Shown in pieces: positions 51,096 to 59,711 of a stretch of DNA of 64,000 nucleotides. This DNA is from SZAS-103 sp038234715 (GTDB lineage: Bacteria > Pseudomonadota > Gammaproteobacteria > Xanthomonadales > Xanthomonadaceae). The notes beneath the pieces are model-generated. The model was not told where the DNA came from, did not search any database, and worked only from the letters and a program-made list of their open reading frames with translations. Each line of letters begins with the position of its first letter. The first letter of the stretch is position 1. The stretch lies in the NCBI GenBank assembly GCA_038234715.1, contig JBBQTD010000007.1:60652-124651 (forward strand), read 5' to 3'. A program made the position numbers and the translations under genes.

Positions 51096-51821
51096 ATGCC
51101 CAAACTGAGGGCACTTGCAGCCCGGATGCGCGCCGGCGGCTTTCGTCTGCGCTGGCAGCGTTGTCCCGCCTGCGGAGTTTCCGCGTTTGCAAAGCTGTTC
51201 AACGACGAAACCGGCGTGCGCTGCATGCGCTGCGGTGCGACGCCGGTGCATCTTGCGGTGATCGAGGCCGTCGCGTCCCTGCTTGGGCAACGCGCGATCG
51301 CGAGTGCGTACGAAATGTCTACGCACGGCGCCTTGCTGAAGTATCTCCGCAAGACCATCGCTCGTGTCGAAACCAGCGAATACATCGACGGTGTCGAGCC
51401 TGGAACGGTTCACAACGGCGTGCGCTGCGAGGATGTCCAGAGGCTGAGCTTTCAGGCCGGGCAATTCGATCTGTGCACGTCGACCGAAGTGTTTGAACAT
51501 GTGCCCAACGATGCCGCTGGTTTCGCAGAGGTGAGGCGGGTGCTCAGGCAGGGCGGCAGTTTCATCTTCACGGTTCCTCTGGGCGATGCCGGGTCGACTG
51601 TTGAACGGGCCTCGATTGTCGGCGGGAAGACCAGCCATCTGTTACCGCCCGCCTACCATGGCGATCGCCTTCGCGGCGCAGGCAAGGTCCTGGTATTTCG
51701 CGACTATGGCCTGGACATCTGCGACCGGATTCTTGCTGCCGGCTTCAGCCAGGCCGTCATTGCCGATCCATCGACCCGTTATTTCGGCTTCGGCAGAAAA
51801 GTCGTGGTCGCAACCAGATAG
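51096..51821 (+). CDS. Methyltransferase-like protein with two-CxxC zinc ribbon
   Basis: 241 aa. Two pairs, CPACG (residue ~25) and CMRCG (~45), form a likely zinc knuckle. A Methyltransf_11-type domain follows: DLCTSTEVFEHVPND, RVLRQGGSFIFTVPLG. Motif I (the usual DxGxGxG) is not visible, since the region before it reads ETSEYIDGVEPG. It belongs to the variant class that infers the site from EYxDG. Substrate unknown. Confidence 0.7.
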   Translation: MPKLRALAARMRAGGFRLRWQRCPACGVSAFAKLFNDETGVRCMRCGATPVHLAVIEAVASLLGQRAIASAYEMSTHGALLKYLRKTIARVETSEYIDGVEPGTVHNGVRCEDVQRLSFQAGQFDLCTSTEVFEHVPNDAAGFAEVRRVLRQGGSFIFTVPLGDAGSTVERASIVGGKTSHLLPPAYHGDRLRGAGKVLVFRDYGLDICDRILAAGFSQAVIADPSTRYFGFGRKVVVATR

Positions 51822-51882
51822 GTTGCGCACGCGACACATCGAACGACGCCGAGTCCGGCCCGGCCTCCGACGGTGCGCGGCG

Positions 51883-53400
51883 CTATGCGACAACCGAGGC
51901 ATTGCGACGATCCATCTGCCGGTAGCCGATTGCCTCGGTCAGGTGCGCGGTCGCGATGGCATCGCTTTGCGCAAGATCCGCAATGGTCCGGGCCATGCGC
52001 AGGATGCGGTGGGTTCCGCGAGCGGAAAGTTGCAGCGCGTCGATTGCGCGTTCCAGCAGGCATTGATCGGACGCGCTGCGTCGGCAGATGCGCTCGGTTT
52101 CGCGCTGGCCGAGGCGCGCGTTGGATTTGCCTGCGCGCTGCAACTGGATGGCGTGCGCACGGATCACGCGCTCGCGCACGACCGACGAGGGCTCGCCCTG
52201 GGGTGCGTCAGGCCGCAGTTCGCCATGCGCCAGGCGCGGCACGCTCACGTGCAGGTCGATGCGATCGAGCAACGGCCCGGACAATTTCGCGCGATAGCGT
52301 GCGACCTGCTCGCCGCTGCAACGGCAGCGGCCCGACGTATCGCCGGCCCAGCCGCACGGACATGGATTCATCGCGGCAACGAGCTGGAACCGGGCCGGAA
52401 ACTCGGCCTGTCGTGCGGCACGCGAGATGCTCACCCGTCCGGATTCCATCGGCTCGCGCAGGACATCGAGCGTGTGGCGATCCCATTCGGCGAGTTCGTC
52501 GAGGAACAACACGCCATGGTGCGCAAGCGAGATTTCGCCAGGACGCGGATCCGCGCCACCGCCGACCAGGGCGACTGCGCTGGCGGTGTGGTGCGGCGAG
52601 CGATAGGGTCGCTGCTTCCAGCGCGCCAGGTCGACTCCGCGACCGCTGACCGAGCCGATCGCCGCCGTCTCAAGCGCTTCGGCTTCCAGCATTGGCGGAA
52701 GGATGCCCGGCAGGCGCGTCGCCAGCATGGTCTTGCCGCACCCCGGGGGTCCGATCAGCAACACGTGATGGCAGCCGGCCGCCGCGATCTCCAGGGCGCG
52801 CCGCGCATGCGCCTGGCCGCGCACGTCGGCGAGATCGGGGCCGTCCGGATCCTCGATCACGGGGTCGGCGATCGCGTGGGGCAGCATCTTCGTGCCCTGC
52901 AGATGCGCGCAGATCTCCAGCAGGGTGCGCGCGGTGCGCGCTTGTACGCCCGATACGAGAGCGGCTTCGGCTCCATTGCCGGGCGGAAGGAACAGCGCGC
53001 GTCCGTCGGCGGTCGCGGCGAGGGCCGCAGGCAAAACGCCGTCGACTGCGCGCAATTCTCCGGTCAATGCAAGCTCGCCCAGGAATTCGCAGCGCGCGAG
53101 TTGGTCCATCGGGATCTGCCCGGACGCGGCGAGAATCCCCAGCGCGATCGGCAAGTCGAAACGGCCGCCATCCTTTGGCAAGTCGGCAGGCGCCAGGTTG
53201 ACCGTGACCCGACGCTGCGGATATTCGAATTGCGCGTTCTGGATCGCCGCGCGGACACGATCCTTGCTCTCGCGCACGGCCGCTTCGGGCAGTCCCACGA
53301 TCGTGGTGATCGGCAGGCCCCCCGACAGATGCACCTCGACCCGCACTGCAGGCGCCCGCACGCCTTCGCGGGCGCGGCTGTTGACCAGCGCCAAGGTCAT
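51883..53400 (-). CDS. comM: YifB/ComM-family Mg-chelatase-like AAA+ ATPase
   Basis: 505 aa. An N-terminal Lon-like S5 fold domain (VGLPEAAVRESKDRVRAA) is followed by the AAA+ core with Walker A IGPPGCGKTMLA, Walker B VLFLDELAEW, and a Cys-rich CPCGWAGDTSGRCRCS insert. A C-terminal helical lid closes it. ComM helicase promotes branch migration during natural transformation in other gammaproteobacteria, so the host may be or have been competent. Convergent with the methyltransferase-like gene; 16 bp after ubiK. Confidence 0.92.
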   Translation of the reverse strand: MTLALVNSRAREGVRAPAVRVEVHLSGGLPITTIVGLPEAAVRESKDRVRAAIQNAQFEYPQRRVTVNLAPADLPKDGGRFDLPIALGILAASGQIPMDQLARCEFLGELALTGELRAVDGVLPAALAATADGRALFLPPGNGAEAALVSGVQARTARTLLEICAHLQGTKMLPHAIADPVIEDPDGPDLADVRGQAHARRALEIAAAGCHHVLLIGPPGCGKTMLATRLPGILPPMLEAEALETAAIGSVSGRGVDLARWKQRPYRSPHHTASAVALVGGGADPRPGEISLAHHGVLFLDELAEWDRHTLDVLREPMESGRVSISRAARQAEFPARFQLVAAMNPCPCGWAGDTSGRCRCSGEQVARYRAKLSGPLLDRIDLHVSVPRLAHGELRPDAPQGEPSSVVRERVIRAHAIQLQRAGKSNARLGQRETERICRRSASDQCLLERAIDALQLSARGTHRILRMARTIADLAQSDAIATAHLTEAIGYRQMDRRNASVVA

Positions 53401-53416
53401 TGTCGGTGGCCGCGAG

Positions 53417-53683
53417 TCAGTGGTTCGGGCCGGTCAACGCGTCAAGCCGCGCCTCGACCAGCATCAGCATGTTCTCGACCAGCTCGAGCTTCTCGCGCGT
53501 GCGCAGCAACACCGCGCGCTGCACGTCGAACTCCTCGCGGGTGACCAGGTCGAGCTTGCCCAGCCCGACCTGCAGGGTCGAGCGGAAATTCTTCTGCAGG
53601 TCGCCGGAAGCCTCGCGCATGCCGGGCGGGACCAGTTCATGCAGGCGTCGGGCGAGGTCGTCGATGGATTTGAGGTCGATCAT
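53417..53683 (-). CDS. ubiK: Ubiquinone accessory factor UbiK (BMFP/YqiC)
   Basis: 88 aa, coiled-coil protein: IDDLARRLHELVPPGMREASGD, then DLVTREEFDVQRAVLLRTREKLELVENMLML. This matches the BMFP/UbiK family, which pairs with UbiJ in the ubiquinone complex. ubiJ lies 19 kb upstream in this window. The comM-ubiK-(glnB) neighbourhood is common in Xanthomonadales and pseudomonads. Confidence 0.93.
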   Translation of the reverse strand: MIDLKSIDDLARRLHELVPPGMREASGDLQKNFRSTLQVGLGKLDLVTREEFDVQRAVLLRTREKLELVENMLMLVEARLDALTGPNH

Positions 53684-53769
53684 GTTGTTTTCCTGATTGC
53701 CTGCCGCCAGTGTGTCCCTGGTGCACGGATTGCGCTGTCGGGGAACCCGCCGTCGGCGCGTAGGAGTTT

Positions 53770-53833
53770 TCCTACATCCGCATGCTCCGACATTCGCATG
53801 CTCCTACATCCGCATGGTCCTACATCCGCCTGG
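53770..53833. repeat. Four 16-bp tandem repeats upstream of glnB
   Basis: Units TCCTACATCCGCATGC, TCCGACATTCGCATGC, TCCTACATCCGCATGG and TCCTACATCCGCCTGG stand head to tail. They lie ~110 bp before the glnB start and 86 bp before the ubiK start codon (divergent). The unit length (16) sets it apart from the 21/42-bp arrays. Confidence 0.8.
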
Positions 53834-53940
53834 ACGCTGCATGTCGATTTTGGACGATATCGCATTCCGCCGCATCCAATCCAACGCGGGCGCTTGCCGC
53901 TACACTCGTGTTCCGGCCGCCGCGCAACGGAGCGCATCGC

Positions 53941-54279
53941 ATGAAAATGGTCATGGCCATCATCAAGCCGTTCAAGCTCGACGACGTGCGCGAGGCGCTG
54001 TCCGAGGCCGGCGTCAACGGCATCACCGCGACCGAGGTCAAGGGTTTCGGGCGCCAGAAAGGCCACACCGAACTGTACCGCGGCGCCGAATACGTGGTCG
54101 ACTTCCTGCCCAAGATCAAGCTCGAAGTCGCAGTCGGCGACGACCAGGCCGAACGCGTCGTCGAGGCCATCATGCACGCCGCGGGCACCGGCAAGATCGG
54201 CGACGGCAAGATCTTCGTCTACGACCTCGACCGCGTGGTACGCATCCGCACGGGGGAGCTGGATGGGGATGCGTTGTAA
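53941..54279 (+). CDS. glnB: Nitrogen regulatory protein PII
   Basis: 112 aa trimeric signal protein. Tyr51 in YRGAEYVVDFLPK is the uridylylation site on the T-loop. The B-loop is HAAGTGKIGDGKIF (PROSITE-type). Start ATG 53941 (MKMVMAIIKPFKLD); upstream open frame is not conserved. It senses 2-oxoglutarate, ATP and glutamine state and controls NtrB and GlnE. amtB does not follow, so it is GlnB-like rather than GlnK by context. A possible -10 (TACACT, 53901-53906) precedes it. Confidence 0.96.
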   Translation: MKMVMAIIKPFKLDDVREALSEAGVNGITATEVKGFGRQKGHTELYRGAEYVVDFLPKIKLEVAVGDDQAERVVEAIMHAAGTGKIGDGKIFVYDLDRVVRIRTGELDGDAL

Positions 54280-54456
54280 TCGCGACCGACAGAATCGATA
54301 GCGCTGTCGCCATCGTCCACCGTAGGGCCTGGCTACGAGCAGTCCGACATCGCCAAGGCGCAACAAGGGGCAGCGGCGTATCGTGGATGCGCGACGGATC
54401 GATGGTCTGGTCACGAGGGTTGGAGAAGCGCTGGGCACTGCCAACCCGGCCTGTGA

Positions 54457-55314
54457 TCAATCGCGGAGTGCTGCAGCGACGAAAGGCGGCGTCGCGAGCG
54501 CGCCGTGATGGATGCCAGCGGTGTAGTACTTCGTCGCGAACGATTTTGCGGCGGCATCGTCCGAACGGAATGTTGTCAACGCGTCGCCTTTGCGCGCGAG
54601 CGTGCAACTCCACCAGCCGGTTGGATAGCACGGCTGCGGGAATGGCAGCGTACAGAACCTGTTGAAACCTGCGTTGCGCATCGCGTCGCGCATCGCGTTG
54701 ATCAATTGCAGGTGCGCAAGCGGCGATTCGCTCTGTTGCACCAGGATGCCGCCGGGCCGCAACGTGCGCAGGCAGTTCGCATGGAACGCCTGGTTGAAAA
54801 GGCCCTCGGCGGGCCCGACCGGATCGGTGGAATCCACGATCACGACGTCGACCGAGGCGGGCGCCGCGTTCTTCATGAACGCGATGCCGTCGTCGAACAT
54901 GACCGTCGCGCGCGGATCGCGATTGGACTCGCAAAGCTCGGGGAAGTACGCCTCGGCCAGGCGCGTGACCTGCTCGTCGATGTCGCACTGCACGGCCGAG
55001 CGCACGCCAGGATGCTTGAGCACTTCGCGCAGGGTGCCGCAATCTCCGCCACCGATGATCACCACGTCCTTCGGATCGGCATGCGTGAACAGCGGCGCGT
55101 GCGCCATCATCTCGTGATAGAAGAAATTGTCGCGCGTGGTCAGCATGATCGCGCCATCGATCACCATCAACCTGCCCCAGTCGGTGGTGTCCCATATTTC
55201 GATCTTCTGGAACTCCGATTGCACTTCGGCAAGCTTGTCGGTCACCCGAAATCCGATCGACGAGCCGGTGATCGCGAAATCCTCGCGGAACCATGTCGGT
55301 GAGGATGTCTGCAT
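54457..55314 (-). CDS. speE: Spermidine synthase
   Basis: Transfers aminopropyl from decarboxylated SAM to putrescine. 285 aa. Start ATG 55314 (MQTSSPTWFRED) has GGAACG upstream on its strand; longer versions overlap a -10-like box. Motifs are ERMVIDG-type LMVIDGAIMLTTRDNFFYHEM, VIIGGGDCGTLREVL (SAM site), IVDSTDPVGPAEGLF and QSESP. Divergent from speA across 158 bp, so polyamine genes share a control region. Confidence 0.94.
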   Translation of the reverse strand: MQTSSPTWFREDFAITGSSIGFRVTDKLAEVQSEFQKIEIWDTTDWGRLMVIDGAIMLTTRDNFFYHEMMAHAPLFTHADPKDVVIIGGGDCGTLREVLKHPGVRSAVQCDIDEQVTRLAEAYFPELCESNRDPRATVMFDDGIAFMKNAAPASVDVVIVDSTDPVGPAEGLFNQAFHANCLRTLRPGGILVQQSESPLAHLQLINAMRDAMRNAGFNRFCTLPFPQPCYPTGWWSCTLARKGDALTTFRSDDAAAKSFATKYYTAGIHHGALATPPFVAAALRD

Positions 55315-55436
55315 CGTCGTTCCATGAAAGTCGAGAGTCGATGCCGCCATTGTAGTTGATGCCGCTTGCTCGCTCCTGATAAAGCTGTCTGCTGCTGGCA
55401 AGCGCCAGCCATCGCCGCCGCAACACATCGCAGCGC

Positions 55437-55442
55437 TACAAT
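55437..55442 (+). promoter_or_regulatory. -10-like box before speA
   Basis: TACAAT in GCGCTACAATGCGC, 30 bp before the ATG. No good -35. The same CTACAAT word faces the other way at 55349-55354, before speE. Confidence 0.35.
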
Positions 55443-55472
55443 GCGCGCCTTGCCTGCAGGAGTCCGAAGCGC

Positions 55473-57362
55473 ATGAGCGGTTGGAATATCGAGCGCGCCC
55501 GGCGTACCTATTCGATCCCGCACTGGGGCGAAGGCTATTTCGACGTGGATGCCGCGGGACGCATCGCGGTCAAGCCGCGCGGGGCCGATGGCGCAAGCAT
55601 CGCCCTGCCCGAAGCCGTCGATCGCGCGCTTGCTGGCGGCATGAAACTTCCCCTGCTGCTGCGCTTTTCCGACATCCTCGGCGATCGCCTGCGTCACCTG
55701 CAGGGCGCATTCTCGCATGCGATGGAAGAGTTCGAGTATACCGGCGGCTATACCGCGATCTATCCGATCAAGGTCAACCAGCATCTTGGCGTCGCTGGCG
55801 AACTGGTCGCGCAAGGCCGCGAGGGATTCGGCCTGGAAGCCGGTTCCAAGCCTGAACTGATGGCGGTGCTTGCCCTATCCAAGCCGGGCGGAATCGTCGT
55901 GTGCAACGGCTACAAGGATCGCGAATACATCCGCCTCGCGCTGATCGGCCGCAAGCTCGGGCTGCAGACTTACATCGTGATCGAAAAGGCATCCGAGCTT
56001 GCCTATGTGATCGCCGAAGCGAAGGCGCTCGCCGTCCGGCCCGGGCTTGGCGTGCGCATGCGGCTCGCGTCGCTCGGCGCGGGCAAGTGGCAGAACAGCG
56101 GCGGCGACAAGGCAAAGTTCGGCTTGTCGCCGCGGCAGTTGCTCGACCTGGTCGAGGAACTTCGCCAGGCGGGGCTCGCCGATTGCCTCGAACTGTTGCA
56201 CTTCCACATGGGTTCGCAGATCTCCAACGTGCACGACATCGCGAACGGCATGCGCGAGGCGACGCGCTACCTGGTCGAAGTCAGCAAGCTCGGTTGCGCG
56301 ATCCGCTACATGGATGTCGGCGGCGGTCTGGGCGTGGACTACGAAGGCACGCGCTCGCGCAGTTTCTGCTCGATCAACTACGGGCTCGCCCAGTACGCGG
56401 CGAACATCATCCAGCCGCTTGCCGAAGCCTGCGCCGAACACGGCCTCAAGCAGCCCATGGTATTGACCGAATCCGGCCGCGCGCTCACCGCGCACCACGC
56501 GGTGCTGGTCGCGAACGTGTCGGAAGTCGAAGCGGCCCCGGAAGGTGCGGTGCCGACCGCGCGCGCCGCGGAGCCTGCGGTGATCCGCCACCTGCGCGAG
56601 ATCCACGAGGCTCTCGGAGAGAGGCCCGCGCTGGAGCTTTTCCACGAGGCGCAGCACCACCACCTCGAAGGGCAGACGCTGTATGCGCTTGGCCATATCG
56701 ACTTGACCGACCGCGCGCGCATCGACGACCTGTTCTATGCGATTGCGCACGGCGTGCGCAATCGCCTGAGCTTCGATGAGAAAAGCCACCGCGCGGTGCT
56801 CGACGAACTCGACGAACGCCTGGTGGACAAGTACTTCGTTAATTTCAGCGTGTTCGAATCGATCCCCGACGTGTGGGCGATCGAACAGGTGTTCCCGATC
56901 GCGCCGATTGCGCGGCTCGACGAGGAACCGACCCGGCGTGGCGTGATTGCCGACCTGACCTGCGATTCCGATGGCCGCATCGATACCTATGTCGACGATG
57001 GCGCGCTGGACAGTTCGCTGCCCTTGCATCGTTTGCGCTCCGGAGAGAGCTACCGGCTCGGCTTCTTCATGGTCGGCGCCTACCAGGACACACTCGGCGA
57101 CATCCACAACCTGTTTGGCGACACCGACGCGGTGAACGTCCGCCTGACCGACGACGGCTTCACGTTCGAGAGATCGCGGCGTGGCGACACATCCGATGTG
57201 ATGCTCGACTACGTGGGCTACGATCTTGCGAAGTTGCGTGCGGCATATCAGGACAAGATCGATGCAGCCAAATTGCCGCATGAGGAAGCGCAACAGATGA
57301 AAGCGGCGCTTGAGGCGGGACTGACGGGATACACGTATCTCGCGGACGAATCGCAAAGTTGA
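55473..57362 (+). CDS. speA: Biosynthetic arginine decarboxylase
   Basis: PLP enzyme that makes agmatine for putrescine. 629 aa, the usual length. PLP-binding Lys100 in IYPIKVNQ. LLHFHMGSQISNVHDI, YMDVGGGLGVDYEG, TESGRALTAHHAV and C-terminal GAYQDTLGDIHNLFGD are family blocks. The ATG has CAGGAGTCC upstream. Together with speE it gives the route arginine - agmatine - putrescine - spermidine, though agmatinase or deiminase genes are not in the window. Confidence 0.96.
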   Translation: MSGWNIERARRTYSIPHWGEGYFDVDAAGRIAVKPRGADGASIALPEAVDRALAGGMKLPLLLRFSDILGDRLRHLQGAFSHAMEEFEYTGGYTAIYPIKVNQHLGVAGELVAQGREGFGLEAGSKPELMAVLALSKPGGIVVCNGYKDREYIRLALIGRKLGLQTYIVIEKASELAYVIAEAKALAVRPGLGVRMRLASLGAGKWQNSGGDKAKFGLSPRQLLDLVEELRQAGLADCLELLHFHMGSQISNVHDIANGMREATRYLVEVSKLGCAIRYMDVGGGLGVDYEGTRSRSFCSINYGLAQYAANIIQPLAEACAEHGLKQPMVLTESGRALTAHHAVLVANVSEVEAAPEGAVPTARAAEPAVIRHLREIHEALGERPALELFHEAQHHHLEGQTLYALGHIDLTDRARIDDLFYAIAHGVRNRLSFDEKSHRAVLDELDERLVDKYFVNFSVFESIPDVWAIEQVFPIAPIARLDEEPTRRGVIADLTCDSDGRIDTYVDDGALDSSLPLHRLRSGESYRLGFFMVGAYQDTLGDIHNLFGDTDAVNVRLTDDGFTFERSRRGDTSDVMLDYVGYDLAKLRAAYQDKIDAAKLPHEEAQQMKAALEAGLTGYTYLADESQS

Positions 57363-57370
57363 GCGAAACA

Positions 57371-57480
57371 GGCTCCCTCTCCGTTCGGGAAAGGGTTATG
57401 GCGGAAGGCTGTAGGGAGCGCGGCACCATCGCCCCTCACCTGTCCGTCGGGCATCCTCGCCCGGAGGCAGCGGAGTAAGG
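57371..57480. repeat. Dispersed intergenic repeat (Xanthomonad-type)
   Basis: GCTCCCT (57371) pairs with AGGGAGC (57413) around CTCCGTTCGGGAAAGGG. The following CCCCTCACC, TGTCCGTCGGGCATCCTCG and GGAGGCAGCGGAGTAAGGGAGG are of the kind found in many copies between genes in Xanthomonadaceae. It separates speA from the next gene and may act as a transcript end. Confidence 0.5.
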
Positions 57481-57491
57481 GAGGCATCTGG

Positions 57492-58367
57492 ATGACTGGA
57501 TTAAACGTTGGCTTGATTGGGCTGGGTGCAATGGGCGAGCCGATGGCGCGCCATTTGCACAGTCGTGGACTGCTTGCCATCGTCGGCAATCGCACCCAGG
57601 CGAAGGCCGATTCACTGGCGGCAGGACTCAACGTGCGCGCTGCGCAAACAGCGGACGATTTCGCCGATTGCGATGTGCTGGTGCTGTGCGTATCGGCGGA
57701 TGCCGACGTGCTGCAAAACGTCGAAGCGCTGACGCACGTCCTCAAGCCGGGTGCGGTCGTCGTCGATCATTCGACGGTCTCATCCGACACCGCGAAATCC
57801 GCATGCGCGATCCTCGCCAGAAATGGCATCGGCCTCCTGGACGCACCGGTCTCCGGCGGTGTCGAGGGCGCCCGCAACGGCAAGCTGTCGATCATGGTTG
57901 GCGGCGAAGCGCACCTGCTCGAACATGCCCGCAGCGCACTCGATGCGTACGCATTGCGCATCACCCACATGGGCGCTACCGGCAGCGGGCAGGCGACCAA
58001 GGCGGTGAACCAGGTGCTGGTCGCGGGCATCGCACAGGCGGTCTGCGAAGGTCTCGCGCTTGGCGAAAAGCTCGGGCTCGATCCTGCCCTGCTGTTGCCG
58101 ACGCTCGGCGCAGGTGCGGCCGCGAACTGGTTCCTCGACAAGCGCGGAGCCACGATGTTGCGCAGCGAATTCGCACCCGGCTTCAAGTGCGCGCACCTGC
58201 TCAAGGACCTGCGCATCGTGCGCGAGATGGCGCGTGCGGCCGGCATCAACGCAAGCGTCATCGAACAGTCGCTGGCCGACTACGCCGCACTCGTCGCGCA
58301 AGGTCGCGGCGATGAGGACACGTCGGCGCTGATCCGCATCAAGCGCGCGCCACCAGGCGGCGGTTAA
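57492..58367 (+). CDS. 3-hydroxyisobutyrate dehydrogenase-family NAD(P) oxidoreductase
   Basis: 291 aa. Rossmann motif GLIGLGAMGEPMARHL, DAPVSGGVEGARNGKLSIMVGG (substrate loop), catalytic Lys170 in TKAVNQVLVAG, and C-terminal GFKCAHLLKDLRIVREMA. It could act on 3-hydroxyisobutyrate, tartronate semialdehyde or glyoxylate; the glyoxylate-shunt context does not settle it. The stop is 2 bp before the MBL gene, so the two are coupled. Confidence 0.87.
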   Translation: MTGLNVGLIGLGAMGEPMARHLHSRGLLAIVGNRTQAKADSLAAGLNVRAAQTADDFADCDVLVLCVSADADVLQNVEALTHVLKPGAVVVDHSTVSSDTAKSACAILARNGIGLLDAPVSGGVEGARNGKLSIMVGGEAHLLEHARSALDAYALRITHMGATGSGQATKAVNQVLVAGIAQAVCEGLALGEKLGLDPALLLPTLGAGAAANWFLDKRGATMLRSEFAPGFKCAHLLKDLRIVREMARAAGINASVIEQSLADYAALVAQGRGDEDTSALIRIKRAPPGGG

Positions 58368-58369
58368 GC

Positions 58370-59275
58370 GTGCCACGCAAGCCGGCGAGCCCGATCGAAG
58401 CCGCGCGCACGATTGCATTGCGCCGTGCCGCGCGCCGCAAACCATCGGCAACGACGGTGGTGATGCTCGGCACCGGCATGCCACGGCCCGACCCGGAGTG
58501 TTTCGGTCCCGCAACGGCCGTGGTGTACGCCGGCCGCGTGTTCCTGTTCGACGCCGGCGCTGGCGTGATGCGGCGGATGGCCGCAGCCGGCCTGTCGATC
58601 CGTGGACCCGAAGCGGTCTTCATCACCCACCTGCACAGCGACCACACGCTCGGCTATCCAGACCTGATCCTCACCACCTGGGTGATGGGTCGCCGCACGC
58701 CGCTGCAGGCGTACGGCCCGGTCGGGTTGAAGAAGATGACCAAACACATTCTTGCCGCATGGGACGAGGACATCCACGTGCGCATCGAAGGCCTCGAGCA
58801 GCAGACGACCACGGGCTACAAGGTCGCCGTGCATGAGTTCGACGCGGGTGTCGTCTACGAAAAGGATGGAGTGCGCATCACCGCGATCCCGGTGCTGCAC
58901 GGTTGCTGGAAGCAGGCGTTCGGATTCCGCATCGACACGCCGGACCGCTCGATCGTGATCTCCGGCGATACCGTGCCGACGAACACGATCCTGGAAGCAT
59001 CGCGCGGCGTGGATGTGCTCGTGCACGAGGTCTATCCGCAATCGCAGGTGGCGCCCGAACTGCGCATTGGCGGCAAGACGTGGCCGAGCTACATGCGCGA
59101 TTTCCACACGTCCGACTTCGAGCTTGGTGCGATCGCCGCACAGGCACAACCGAAACTGCTGGTGCTGCACCACATCGTGCGCCACGAAGTCGACGACGAC
59201 GCTCTGCTCGAGTCGATTCGCGATGCGGGGTTCGCGGGCGATGTCGTGGTCGCGCGGGACCTGGACAAGTTCTAG
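58370..59275 (+). CDS. MBL-fold metallo-hydrolase
   Basis: 301 aa. Metallo-beta-lactamase fold with THLHSDHTLGYPDL (His87, His89, Asp91, His92), ISGDTVPT and HHIV. The lack of an exosite and the presence of LGTGMPRPDPECFGP put it near the RNase Z/arylsulfatase-like branch (no tRNA processing implied). The GTG start is 2 bp after the dehydrogenase stop. No clear signal peptide. Substrate unknown. Confidence 0.85.
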   Translation: MPRKPASPIEAARTIALRRAARRKPSATTVVMLGTGMPRPDPECFGPATAVVYAGRVFLFDAGAGVMRRMAAAGLSIRGPEAVFITHLHSDHTLGYPDLILTTWVMGRRTPLQAYGPVGLKKMTKHILAAWDEDIHVRIEGLEQQTTTGYKVAVHEFDAGVVYEKDGVRITAIPVLHGCWKQAFGFRIDTPDRSIVISGDTVPTNTILEASRGVDVLVHEVYPQSQVAPELRIGGKTWPSYMRDFHTSDFELGAIAAQAQPKLLVLHHIVRHEVDDDALLESIRDAGFAGDVVVARDLDKF

Positions 59276-59451
59276 GCTGGGCTCGCAAGCCCGCCTCCAA
59301 GACGGATCGAAATGTCAATCCGCGCGTAATGACGATTTGGTCATGTCGCGGCCTGCTTGCGGCAATGCGTGCGCAGGCATGCTGTCTGCATGGAGCGTGT
59401 CGAACCGTGTTGTTGCAGGCTTCGTGACTCGGGAGTTGCCGGAAAAGCCAA

Positions 59452-59644
59452 GTGGAAACGTTCCGCCGACACCGAAGCTTGCACCGTTGACCCGTGGAAA
59501 TGTTCCGTCGACACCGAACTTTGCGGCGTTGACACGAGGAAATATTCCGTCGACACCGAACTTTATGGCGTTGCCACGTGGAAATGTTCCGTCGACACCG
59601 AACTTTGTGGCGTTGACACGTGGAAAATGTTCTGTCGACACCGA
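59452..59644. repeat. Tandem array 3: four 42-bp units (each two 21-bp halves) plus a partial
   Basis: Four 42-bp units at 59452-59619 and a partial unit after a one-base insertion. Half A is of the type GTGGAAATGTTCC-GTCGACAC and half B CGAACTTTGTGGC-GTTGACAC; the words GTCGACAC and GTTGACAC are exactly 21 bp apart. GGAA-ATG-TTCC and GTCGAC are dyads in half A. It lies between convergent genes. Both strands keep open frames (TRGNVPSTPN; RVNATKFGVDGTFP), as expected from a period divisible by three. It is not like array 1 or 2 in sequence. Confidence 0.88.
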
Positions 59645-59711
59645 CCATCTCCGCCCAGCCCCGCGGCGCGCGCGACGCCGGAAATGCAGGGGTCTGTCGT
59701 AGGTGAGGTTT

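Noticed and set aside
59452..59644. CRISPR array
   Set aside because: Units follow each other without unique spacers, and no cas genes are near. The same applies to arrays 1 and 2.
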